Source of the DNA: Spirochaetaceae bacterium
Lineage (GTDB): Bacteria > Spirochaetota > Spirochaetia > SZUA-6 > DRHE01
Assembly: GCA_020353535.1 (NCBI GenBank)
Contig: CP070696.1
Span: 4,068,453 to 4,105,342, forward strand
Length of the DNA: 36,890 nt
Reading direction: 5' to 3'
Positions 17,792 to 25,880 of the stretch are shown here, piece after piece; the first letter of the stretch is position 1; each line of letters begins with the position of its first letter. The notes under the pieces are model-generated. The model saw nothing but the letters and a program-made list of their open reading frames with translations. It had not been told where the DNA came from and did no database searches. The translations under genes and the position numbers were made by a program.

Positions 17792-18862
17792 TTATTTCAT
17801 TCCTACAGAAGCCATAAACTCTTCAACGGTATCAGGAGTGATATCGATCAACTCAAGAGGTGGTCTTTCTTCAGTTGTTTTCCCCGTAGTAATGAACTCA
17901 TAAAGGATTTTACCGGGTAAATACCCACACATCATCACGTTGTTTCCCGTCGTATGCTGTACAAGCCCTTCCTTTACATAATTCAAAACAGATGGGAATT
18001 CGTTAACCCCAATAACAGTCACCTTACCCTTAAGATTGTTTCTCTTGACATATTCGGCAGGTACAACTATGTACTCATCGGGCATATAAACAGCTTCAAT
18101 ATCTGGATTCGCCAAGAATGTATTTTCCACCACTCCATAACCTTTGCTTTCGTCCAAAGTAAGTTCGAAGGGACCGACAACAGTAAGATTATAGCCTGCA
18201 GCATCTATAGTATCAAAGAATCCAGCGAATCTCTCCACAGCATAGACACCCGTGGGGAAGGCAGCGAAAATCGCCAATTTACCTGTTTTTGAAGGGTGCA
18301 ATTTCATAAATGCTTTGGCTCCCCGTTCGCCAATATCGTGGTGTGATGGACCAACAAATGCCAACCTAGGCGAGTTAGGACTATCCCCGGTGTAGTTTAT
18401 TGCGGGAATACCACTTTCCCAAGCCATTTTAAAAATAGGTATGATTGTATTCGGATCCCAGGTTGCAATCGCCAGTCCATCAACTTGCTCTGATTTTATC
18501 AAGCTTTCGAGTTCTGCAAGTTGCTTTTCTGATACAGAATCGACTGGTCCGACCATTCTATAGCTGATTGGGAACTCTTTTGCAGCTCGCTCGATACCTA
18601 AGCGAACGAACTGTGAGAATGGAGCTGCTGGATCGATTGTCGATGATACTATGACTAGCTGTTCGCCTCTAGCAACTTTGTTTGCGATTCTCTCATTCAA
18701 TACAAATGTACCATGTCGGTTTGTCCATTCGTATCGCGTACCAACTGCCTGTTCCGCACCTTCCTCTCCACTGTCTTTTGCACCACCGGCAAAAACGGTT
18801 AAACCTGTTGACAGGAAAATGACACAACAAAATACATGAAACCACCTTAATCTAAACTTCAT
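17792..18862 (-). CDS. Periplasmic sugar-type ABC substrate-binding protein
   Basis: The 356-residue protein has a signal peptide: a basic start (MKFRLRW), a hydrophobic core and likely cleavage after A25 (TVFA/GGAKDSGEE); no lipobox cysteine is present. The mature part is a Peripla_BP_4/RbsB-like two-lobed binding protein. Seen motifs are IVSSTIDPAAPFSQFVRLGI near the start, AIATWDPN, and PAINYTGDSPNSPRLAFVGP. The ligand is probably a sugar, polyol or related compound, imported for the enzymes encoded downstream. It is the first gene of the leftward unit and has the best ribosome site there (AAGGAGGAAATT). About 310 bases separate it from its predicted promoter. Confidence 0.92.
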   Translation of the reverse strand: MKFRLRWFHVFCCVIFLSTGLTVFAGGAKDSGEEGAEQAVGTRYEWTNRHGTFVLNERIANKVARGEQLVIVSSTIDPAAPFSQFVRLGIERAAKEFPISYRMVGPVDSVSEKQLAELESLIKSEQVDGLAIATWDPNTIIPIFKMAWESGIPAINYTGDSPNSPRLAFVGPSHHDIGERGAKAFMKLHPSKTGKLAIFAAFPTGVYAVERFAGFFDTIDAAGYNLTVVGPFELTLDESKGYGVVENTFLANPDIEAVYMPDEYIVVPAEYVKRNNLKGKVTVIGVNEFPSVLNYVKEGLVQHTTGNNVMMCGYLPGKILYEFITTGKTTEERPPLELIDITPDTVEEFMASVGMK

Positions 18863-19156
18863 AATTTCCTCCTTACTCTAAATGTATGGCTCGGCTCTTG
18901 AAAATGACGGTGATAATGTAGACTTGCTTATGCAATCATAGGCTTTACCCCCTTGCTAATTCCCGTTCGCATTTCTACGAAACCTGGTACATTAATAAAT
19001 AACCTATGTCTACAGTCAAGCGAGATTGTATTGACATAGATTCGACCACCAAATACAGAAAATCTGAAAGCCATTCTCCAATCTTTCATTCAACGGTTAC
19101 TTGAGATAGTTTATGCCGCAACGAGACTAGGTTGAAAAGCAAAGCAAGTAATATGA

Positions 19157-19174
19157 TCGATAGTCGACTATAGA
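19157..19174. promoter_or_regulatory. Operator for the GntR/FCD regulator, leftward promoter
   Basis: The core ATAGTCGACTAT (19160-19171) is a perfect 12-bp palindrome, extended by TC/GA pairs outside one mismatch. It lies 5 bases after the -10 box of the leftward promoter, over the expected start site, where bound protein would block transcription. The same 12-mer recurs at 25579-25590. The TNGT..ACNA shape fits FadR/FCD-type GntR operators. Confidence 0.7.
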
Positions 19175-19176
19175 CA

Positions 19177-19205
19177 TTTATAGACTCAAATTAGAGTTTT
19201 GTCAA
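19177..19205 (-). promoter_or_regulatory. Sigma70 promoter of the leftward catabolic unit
   Basis: On the minus strand TTGACA (19205-19200) is followed after 17 bases by TATAAA (19182-19177). This is close to the consensus. The start of transcription should be near 19170, inside the operator at 19157-19174. Confidence 0.75.
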
Positions 19206-19321
19206 TATGAAAAGCATCGGTAAGCAATAGATTTTTTTTAAACCAAACGGTTGGCAAAATCTGAGAATTCCGAGAAGCCCATATACTCTCATAGTAGACC
19301 GGAAGGAATTGCAGGCGCTAC

Positions 19322-19349
19322 TTGACAATTCGCGTTCGAAATTTATACT
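19322..19349 (+). promoter_or_regulatory. Sigma70 promoter of hyuBA and following genes
   Basis: TTGACA (19322-19327) is followed after 16 bases by TATACT (19344-19349). It faces the hyuB gene, with the start expected near 19356, just before the operator at 19360-19382. Confidence 0.72.
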
Positions 19350-19359
19350 GTAAGTTGTT

Positions 19360-19382
19360 CTATAGTCGATTATCGATTATAG
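19360..19382. promoter_or_regulatory. Operator for the GntR/FCD regulator, rightward promoter
   Basis: CTATAGTCGA and TCGATTATAG flank TTA and are complementary at 9 of 10 positions. Within it ATAGTCGATTAT (19362-19373) differs from the 12-mer at 19160 and 25579 by one base. It starts about 10 bases after the -10 box of the hyuB promoter. Confidence 0.65.
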
Positions 19383-19542
19383 GTATCTAAGTTGAACAGT
19401 ATAGTTTAATAAAAATTCGCTGAATCTAACATTCTGACGATGAATACAAAGCGGCTCTTTGTTCTTACTTGTAAGTACCAAATTATTTCAAGGGGACTGG
19501 GTCTTCACATTAAGAATATCGTAAAATGGAGATAGGAGTATT

Positions 19543-21333
19543 ATGAGCAAAACTACTATTGAACCTTTCTTAATGGCTATCCTCTCCCAAAGATTTGACT
19601 ATATTACTCGAGAAATGACCAATACTATATTGCGATCAGCAAGATCTGGAGTGGTAAATACGGGACGCGATTTCTCTTGCGCCATAATTGACAATAATTG
19701 CCGTACAGTGTCCGTTGCAGTCGCGAGTCCTTCGCACACTGGGGCTGCGAGTGATCAGGTTAGAATCCTCAAGGAACTTTTTGGGGAAGATATTCAACCA
19801 GGAGACTGTTTCATTAATACATGCTCATATTACGGCAATACACATAATGGTGATTTTACTATTTTTGCTCCTGTTTTTTACGAGAGAAAGTGCTTGTTTT
19901 TCACCCTAACAAGGGTTCATCAAGCAGATATTGGAGCTCCCATACCAAGCTCTTATCTAGCGTTCGCTAAAACAATCTATGAAGAGGGTCTCCAATTACC
20001 CTGTGTGCGCATTCAGCAGAATTATAACGATATCGAGGATATAGTCCGGTTGTGCAAAGTCAGGATACGTGTCTCCGATCAATGGTATGGAGATTACCTC
20101 GCTCAGGTAGGTGCAGTAAGAACAGGGGAGAGGAGATTAATTGAACTTTGCGATAAATATGGTGTTGATACTATTTCTAACTTTCTCGATGAATGGCAGG
20201 AGTACGGTGCATCCAGAATGATCGATGAAATTAGGAAATTTCCAACGGTTGTGTTAACGGCAGAGGGATCCCATGATCCGGTCCCAGGGGTTGCCCCAAA
20301 AGGAATACCTATAAAAGTGAAGATGGAGATAATCCCAGATGAGGGCTACATACATGTTGACCTTAGAGAGAACACCATGGAAAACGTTGCCGGGGGCTTT
20401 AATCTCAGCGAAGCCACGCTTAAAGCATCAACCCTGACCGGAGTACTACATAATATTGATCCGATGATTCCTCACAACGAGGGTAGTTTCAGTAGAATCA
20501 AGATTAGTGCAAAAGAGGGTTATGTAGTTGGGATTCCCAAATACCCTGTAGGGACAGGATTGGCTACCACGAACGTCGGTGATCGTCTTACCGCCATGAT
20601 TGATTACCTCTTCGCAGAACTTGGATATGGTTATGGGCTCGCCGAAGGGAGCACCAGTATTGTTTCGTGTCCTGTCATTTCAGGTAGCGATTGGCGCCAT
20701 GGCAATGCCCCGTACGTTAATGAGCTGATGTTACTAGGTGGGGGTCCAGGCTTATATGGATACGATGGATGGATCACCTATGGTGTTGCTCAAGACAGTG
20801 GTGTTCTTCATCAGGATAGCATCGAAATCGATGAGCAAAAGTATCCAATTATGTTCGATAGTGCGGAGTTGACACCAGATTCTTCAGGCGACGGGCAATG
20901 GCGCGGAGCCCCGGCACTGAAGATTGTCATGGGCCCAAGAAAAAAGCCGATGACGATTGTGTATTTTAACGATCAGCACCACTTTCCCGCGCGAGGAGTT
21001 CTCAAGGGCACGAGCGCCACGCCCTCAGAAGTAGCGAAATACAATGTTGAAACTGAAGAAATCATTGAAATTCCCCAGATTTCGGAACAGGTTTTCGAAC
21101 CTAAAGAGAGAATCGTTATAAGAAGTGCCACAGGAGGTGGGTACGGGGATCCACTGGAACGCGATCCTGAGCTGGTGAAGTGGGACGTGAGAGAAGAGTT
21201 CGTGTCGAATCAACGCGCACGAGAGGTTTATGGTGTCATCCTGGACACTGAATCTGAACACTACACTGTGGATTATAAGAAAACTCAAAAACTACGGACA
21301 GAGATGAAACGTAAAAGGGGTAATGATAAATGA
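19543..21333 (+). CDS. hyuB: Hydantoinase B / N-methylhydantoinase B-type subunit
   Basis: The 596-residue protein is a HyuB-family subunit. SVAVASPSHTGAASDQV, GDCFINTCSYYGNTHNGDFT and the late GDGQWRGAPALKIV and SATGGGYGDPLERDPE are strong family signatures. HyuB pairs with HyuA; such pairs include N-methylhydantoinase, 5-oxoprolinase and acetone carboxylase, which use ATP to open cyclic amides or activate carbonyl compounds. It is the first gene of the rightward unit, and its stop overlaps the hyuA start by 4 bp. The ribosome site is AGGAG, 4 bases before ATG. The exact substrate is not visible. Confidence 0.9.
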   Translation: MSKTTIEPFLMAILSQRFDYITREMTNTILRSARSGVVNTGRDFSCAIIDNNCRTVSVAVASPSHTGAASDQVRILKELFGEDIQPGDCFINTCSYYGNTHNGDFTIFAPVFYERKCLFFTLTRVHQADIGAPIPSSYLAFAKTIYEEGLQLPCVRIQQNYNDIEDIVRLCKVRIRVSDQWYGDYLAQVGAVRTGERRLIELCDKYGVDTISNFLDEWQEYGASRMIDEIRKFPTVVLTAEGSHDPVPGVAPKGIPIKVKMEIIPDEGYIHVDLRENTMENVAGGFNLSEATLKASTLTGVLHNIDPMIPHNEGSFSRIKISAKEGYVVGIPKYPVGTGLATTNVGDRLTAMIDYLFAELGYGYGLAEGSTSIVSCPVISGSDWRHGNAPYVNELMLLGGGPGLYGYDGWITYGVAQDSGVLHQDSIEIDEQKYPIMFDSAELTPDSSGDGQWRGAPALKIVMGPRKKPMTIVYFNDQHHFPARGVLKGTSATPSEVAKYNVETEEIIEIPQISEQVFEPKERIVIRSATGGGYGDPLERDPELVKWDVREEFVSNQRAREVYGVILDTESEHYTVDYKKTQKLRTEMKRKRGNDK

Positions 21334-23408
21334 CACTGCGAATCTGTGTCGACATTGGGGGGACCTTTACCGATCTAGTGTCAATTGATGAGCAAAAATC
21401 TGTGCGGATTGCCAAATCACCAACAACTCCAGAGAATTACTCTGATGGAGTGCTGGAGTGCATAAAGATTGTAGCCTCGGATGCCGGAGAAGCCGTTGCT
21501 GATTTTTTAAAGAATTGCTCCTATTTCGCCCATGGATCAACAGTTGTCACAAACGCTGTGATTGAACATAAAGTCGCCAAAGTAGGTTTCCTTGTAACAC
21601 GAGGATTCAGAGATATATTGAGTCTCAGGGAAGGAGGCAAGGACAATCCTTTTGAACCGCGCAAGCACTATCCCAAATCGTATGTCCCTCGATATCTAAC
21701 TCTACCGGTAACGGGAAGAATAAATTCGGAAGGTGGAGTTGAAATCCCGCTAGACGAAAGGGAAGTAGAAGCGGCTTTGCACACCCTAATTGAACAGTAT
21801 CACGTTGATTCTATCGGAGTTTGTTTTTTGTGGTCTATCATGAATCCTACACATGAATATAGAGTACGGGAAATTGTTGCTGAGAAATGGCCGGACATTA
21901 CTTGTATTCTTAGCTGTGAAACCAATCCGATTATTCGTGAATATCGGCGAGCCATTTCGACAGCTATCGAAGCCTCCGTCAGACCAATCGCAGAGAAATA
22001 CGTGAGGGAGTTACGCCGAAGATTAGCGGACAGTGGTTTCGAAGGCAATCTTCATATTGTTACTTCTACCGGTTCCGTTATTGAGGCGGAGGATGCCGCT
22101 ACGCATGGAATATCCATGATCGGCTCTGGACCTGCGATGGCTCCTGTTGCGGCAAGATGGTTCGATGCAATAGAAGGCGATAAACAGGGGAATGTCATCT
22201 CGATAGATATGGGCGGTACGAGCCTGGATGTAAGTTTGGTTTCAAAAGGGGAAATTGCACGAACGAGAGAAAGTAAGGTGGGAGATGAGCAACTGGGAAT
22301 TAACGTAATTGATGCAAGAAGTATCGGTGCTGGTGGGGGGAGCATTGCTTGGGTCGATCCCGCTGGCCTAATACACGTCGGTCCAGAGAGTGCCGGAGCG
22401 GTGCCGGGACCAGCATGTTACAATCGTGGTGGAAAGAAGCCGACAGTAACCGATGCGAACGTGATTCTTGGCTATATAGACCCAGATTACTTCCTCGGTA
22501 GTCGTATGCAGATAGTACCCGATATGGCGAAGAAGGCTATCTCGATAGGTGTCGCTAAACCCCTCAATCTTGATCTCTTCGAAGCAGCTTTCACTATCTG
22601 GAGTACAATAAATGTGAACATGGTCTCAGCAATCCAGGAAATGACGGTTTGGCAAGGAATTGATCCTAGGGAATACATCCTGGTGGCCGGGGGCGGTGCT
22701 GCGAACTGTCATTCGGTCGCACTTGCCAAAGAGCTAGGAATGAAGAAAATACTGGTGCCCCGGTATGGTGGTGTTTTAAGTGCTGTAGGAGGATTGATTG
22801 CCGACGTTGCTGCTGATTTCAGCGGTAGCTGCTTTACCACGACTAACAATTTTGACTATCACAATATTAACAAACTTCTTGAAGAACTAGAGAATAAAGC
22901 AATGGCCTTTCTTGACAAGTTAGAAGGACCTTCACGGAACCAAAAGGTAGAGTTCTACGTTGATGCTAGGTATTCTTATCAGGTCTGGGAAATAACGGTT
23001 CAGCTCAGAAAGCGTCGAATTACCAACGAAAACGATCTTGCGGAATTGATCCAAGATTTTCATGAGGGTCACCAGAAGATTTTTGGGATAAAGGAACCGG
23101 GACAATTGATAGAATGTGTAAATTGGGCAGTCAGAGCAATCGCGGAAACGCCGGAGTTCAATCTCATTGAGGAGCGCGGGAAGCCAGAACATTCGTTACT
23201 CCGCAATAAAGGGCGACGAAAGGCATATTTCAAAGAGTCGGGAGGTATGGTGGACACATCGATCTATCGAGGTAATGAATTGAACTGTGGGGATATAATA
23301 CATGGTCCCGTAATAATCGAGGAAACTACAACTACTATTGTGATTCCACCTGAAAGTGAGGCAGTAGTAACCAAGCATGGAGATTATTTAATAGAAGTTT
23401 TAAATTAG
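21330..23408 (+). CDS. hyuA: Hydantoinase A / N-methylhydantoinase A-type subunit
   Basis: This 692-residue protein is the ATP-binding partner of HyuB. CVDIGGTFTDLV (6-17) is the first actin-like phosphate motif, NCSYFAHGSTVVTNAVIEHK follows in the Hydant_A_N domain, and SIDMGGTSLDVSLV (about 291-304) is the second phosphate loop. DARSIGAGGGSIAWVD and GPGPACYNRGG-like sequence (VPGPACYNRGG) are family hallmarks. The length is normal. The gene overlaps hyuB by 4 bp (ATGA), so the two chains are made in step. A short hairpin terminator lies before the next gene, which may lower regulator expression. Confidence 0.92.
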   Translation: MTLRICVDIGGTFTDLVSIDEQKSVRIAKSPTTPENYSDGVLECIKIVASDAGEAVADFLKNCSYFAHGSTVVTNAVIEHKVAKVGFLVTRGFRDILSLREGGKDNPFEPRKHYPKSYVPRYLTLPVTGRINSEGGVEIPLDEREVEAALHTLIEQYHVDSIGVCFLWSIMNPTHEYRVREIVAEKWPDITCILSCETNPIIREYRRAISTAIEASVRPIAEKYVRELRRRLADSGFEGNLHIVTSTGSVIEAEDAATHGISMIGSGPAMAPVAARWFDAIEGDKQGNVISIDMGGTSLDVSLVSKGEIARTRESKVGDEQLGINVIDARSIGAGGGSIAWVDPAGLIHVGPESAGAVPGPACYNRGGKKPTVTDANVILGYIDPDYFLGSRMQIVPDMAKKAISIGVAKPLNLDLFEAAFTIWSTINVNMVSAIQEMTVWQGIDPREYILVAGGGAANCHSVALAKELGMKKILVPRYGGVLSAVGGLIADVAADFSGSCFTTTNNFDYHNINKLLEELENKAMAFLDKLEGPSRNQKVEFYVDARYSYQVWEITVQLRKRRITNENDLAELIQDFHEGHQKIFGIKEPGQLIECVNWAVRAIAETPEFNLIEERGKPEHSLLRNKGRRKAYFKESGGMVDTSIYRGNELNCGDIIHGPVIIEETTTTIVIPPESEAVVTKHGDYLIEVLN

Positions 23409-23561
23409 CTGGGAAGTTAGCTTGACTTACAGCTATGGATATTATGATTTCGATTCGGAAGAAGATAATAGTTATAGGGTGCCTGCTAAAGTATAGCTGA
23501 AAATGATGGAAATAAATTCCGAGCTTTTAAAGGAATGTTCTCTCGCTCGAAAGAGAAATTC

Positions 23562-23580
23562 GGAGTCCCGACTCCTTTTT
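23562..23580 (+). terminator. Short hairpin terminator after hyuA
   Basis: GGAGT pairs with ACTCC around CCCG and is followed by TTTTT (23576-23580). The stem is short, so it is probably a partial terminator that thins transcription into the GntR gene 14 bp further on. An upstream TCTC/GAGA hairpin lies at about 23541-23556. Confidence 0.5.
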
Positions 23581-23593
23581 AAGGATTAAATTC

Positions 23594-24283
23594 ATGTTGA
23601 GTTCTAAAATCAAGAAACTTCAATACGAACCGATAGGCCTAGTCGAGGGAATTTCTCGAAATCTTATGCATGCCATCCTGAACGGTGTCCTAAAAGGTGG
23701 GGAACAGCTCATCGAAGCCGAGCTTCAAGAGATCTTCAGTGTCAGCAAGTCCCCTGTGCGTGAAGCTCTTAGAGATCTGGAAAGTAAAGGACTAGTCGAA
23801 ATTAGGCCTAGAAAGGGAGCGTTTGTTAAACCGATAACGCGAGCGGATATCGTTGAAAACTATAAGGTGCGGGCAGTGCTCGAAGCACTGGCCGTGAGAG
23901 AAGCCTATGAGAAGATGGGCGAAGATGATTTTGAGAAAATGAAGGCAACACTCGATAAAATGGTGGTTAGTGCAAAGAATAAGAAGTACAGAGAGTACTT
24001 TGACTACGATCACGAGTTTCACAAGATATATCTCGACGCGTGTCAGAATACGCTTCTGATAAAATTAGTCAGGCGACTTCGTATTCACAATCTATGGTAC
24101 AATTTTGACCATGAATACTATAAAAGGAACTTTGATCTTGCGGAAGATGTCAAACCGCACGTGAAATTAGTTGAAGCGCTACAAAATAAGAAAATTACGG
24201 GAAAGAAAATCGAAGAAATGATGCGAGAAATGATCGAGAAGGCGTTGCAAAACTTCCTATACTATGTGAGTGATAAGACGTAG
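23594..24283 (+). CDS. GntR-family regulator, FadR/FCD subgroup
   Basis: The 229-residue protein has an N-terminal GntR winged helix (about 10-80: ILNGVLKGGEQLIEAELQ, SKSPVREALRDLESKGLVEI, KGAFV) and an all-helical FCD ligand domain (about 88-225). DHEFHKIYLDAC (134-145) carries the Asp and His expected for metal-assisted ligand binding in FCD proteins. It sits inside the rightward unit, so it is probably autoregulated. The palindromes at 19157, 19360 and 25579 are its likely operators, and the pathway substrate or an intermediate its likely inducer. The ribosome site is AAGGA. Confidence 0.9.
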   Translation: MLSSKIKKLQYEPIGLVEGISRNLMHAILNGVLKGGEQLIEAELQEIFSVSKSPVREALRDLESKGLVEIRPRKGAFVKPITRADIVENYKVRAVLEALAVREAYEKMGEDDFEKMKATLDKMVVSAKNKKYREYFDYDHEFHKIYLDACQNTLLIKLVRRLRIHNLWYNFDHEYYKRNFDLAEDVKPHVKLVEALQNKKITGKKIEEMMREMIEKALQNFLYYVSDKT

Positions 24284-24444
24284 CAGAAATATGTGGTGCT
24301 GGCGCAATACAGCAGTTGGACGATTTACGCATATTCCAATCTTTCCAATTAATAGGTAACAGGTATGAGCATGTTCAATGATCTATTAGCCAATAGGTAT
24401 TTATACGTATCAGTACCTTCTGAAATCTCTGATGGGAGGAGTGT

Positions 24445-25395
24445 ATGACCAAGATTAGGCAGGTAACAGTTGTTGGAGCCGGTTCAATGGGACACGGCAT
24501 CGGACAAGAGTTTGCTGCAGGGGGATACAAAGTTGTTCTTTATGATATAGACGAGAAAAAATTGGACTCGGCAAAGAAAAGGATCAAAGATAACCTTCTT
24601 GAGTTATCCAAGTGGAAAATATACCCTTCCTCAGAAGTCGAACCGACAACAGATCGAATTCGCACTACAACGTCCCTTGATGATGCTGCAGAACAAGCGG
24701 ATCTCGTTGTGGAGGCAGTATTCGAGAATCTTGAAATCAAACAGCAGGTATTCAGGGATTTAGATCGGATCTGCTCTCAGCGGACCATCTTAGCAAGTAA
24801 TACGTCAACACTGATGCCTAGCTCTTTGGCATCTGTCACCAACCGCCCCGACCGTGTGTTGGTTACCCATTTCTATAATCCACCATACTTGATGCCTCTA
24901 GTTGAGGTTGCTCGAAGTGAATTAACTTCTGATACAACTGTGGAAATTGTTTATAATTTATTGAAATCGATGGGAAAAGGGCCAGTAATTCTTCAGAAGG
25001 AAATATTAGGCTTTATTGCAACTCGACTGCAAATTGCCCTATTTCGAGAAGCCTTTTGTATAGTTGAAAGAGGAGTGGCAACCCCACAGGATGTTGACTT
25101 GGCCGTAAAAAATAGTTTTGGGAGACGATTGCCCGTTGCTGGACCTTTCGAAATGTGCGAGTTCAATGATGGGTGGGATCAAATTGAGCAAATCTCCAAT
25201 TACGTATACTCTGATCTAGCATCGTCGGATGAATTATCTCCAATAATCAAAAAGATGATAGACCGAAACGAACTCGGCGTTAAATCTGGAAAGGGATTTT
25301 ATGACTGGTCTCCAGAGAATACAGAACGATGGAGAAAGAGAATGGTGGAGAACCTTATGAAATTCCTGAATCCAACATCTCGTAATAATCTTTAA
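24445..25395 (+). CDS. 3-hydroxyacyl-CoA dehydrogenase-family NAD-dependent dehydrogenase
   Basis: The 316-residue protein has the Rossmann motif GAGSMGHGIG (11-20) and D34 (LYDID), which points to NAD. Catalytic-type residues are in SNTST (118-122), THFYNPP (141-147, H142 and N145) and E154 in PLVEVA. The C-terminal 3HCDH helical domain ends near GVKSGKGFYDW. The size fits a single-domain enzyme such as 3-hydroxybutyryl-CoA, L-gulonate or L-carnitine dehydrogenase. NTST in place of the usual NTSS is a small difference. In this locus it probably oxidises a 3-hydroxy acid or sugar acid intermediate rather than a fatty acyl chain. The ribosome site is GGGAGGAG. Confidence 0.85.
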   Translation: MTKIRQVTVVGAGSMGHGIGQEFAAGGYKVVLYDIDEKKLDSAKKRIKDNLLELSKWKIYPSSEVEPTTDRIRTTTSLDDAAEQADLVVEAVFENLEIKQQVFRDLDRICSQRTILASNTSTLMPSSLASVTNRPDRVLVTHFYNPPYLMPLVEVARSELTSDTTVEIVYNLLKSMGKGPVILQKEILGFIATRLQIALFREAFCIVERGVATPQDVDLAVKNSFGRRLPVAGPFEMCEFNDGWDQIEQISNYVYSDLASSDELSPIIKKMIDRNELGVKSGKGFYDWSPENTERWRKRMVENLMKFLNPTSRNNL

Positions 25396-25548
25396 GAATC
25401 TGTGTGTCAATAGTAGATCAAAACATCAAATTCAGAATCGCGGATCGGTTGTGTTGATCTTTCCGCAATCACAACTACTTTTCCCAATCTTGCTTTAGAT
25501 CAATCCACACGACCCTGGATTATCCGAATGTAGTAGGCCAATTGCATG

Positions 25549-25590
25549 TTGACAAAACCGAAAGGAAGACATATAAATATAGTCGACTAT
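25549..25590 (+). promoter_or_regulatory. Third GntR-type promoter/operator, before the second aminotransferase gene
   Basis: TTGACA (25549-25554), 17 bases, TATAAA (25572-25577), then one base and the perfect palindrome ATAGTCGACTAT (25579-25590). The promoter parts and the 12-mer are the same as at the leftward promoter near 19.2 kb, so this gene should respond to the same regulator. Confidence 0.75.
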
Positions 25591-25880
25591 CGAACGTCAA
25601 TTATCATATAGCCTGCATACTCGTGTCGGCTGAGCCGGGGTGCCGTGATCTAAAATATAGGGTCGCGAACTTAAAGAAGGGTGCGTTTTCTGTGTGTAGT
25701 CGCATTTTTCTTAATAGTATGAATGTTACACCATTAATGGAAATGGTTGGCATTTACCATCGAATTTAAAAGCCGTCAATATATTGCTTTATGTAAACAC
25801 ACATGCATATCAAAGACGAACTAACATTCAAACTTCTTATTCTATGTTTTGCGCAGTCTTGCATGATTTGGAGGAATTAG
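25591..25880 (+). other. Long untranslated leader of the second aminotransferase gene
   Basis: About 290 bases lie between the predicted start site and the ATG at 25881. They contain a GC-richer block around 25625-25680 and a possible short frame of about 75 codons from a TTG, which I do not consider a gene. I recognise no known riboswitch. The upstream part (25396-25548) is empty apart from the promoter. Confidence 0.4.

Larger units (their letters stand above)
18863..19542. other. Divergent control region of the catabolic locus
   Basis: This 680-bp stretch has no gene. It holds one near-consensus promoter and one palindromic operator for each direction (separate entries) and leaders of about 310 bases (leftward) and 190 bases (rightward). 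A 7-bp inverted repeat, CTATGTC (19004-19010) with GACATAG (19033-19039), lies in the leftward leader. I recognise no riboswitch. Confidence 0.7.

Noticed and set aside
25542..25769. + strand open frame of 75 codons from TTG
   Set aside because: It overlaps the promoter and operator at 25549-25590, lacks a ribosome site and has no family match.
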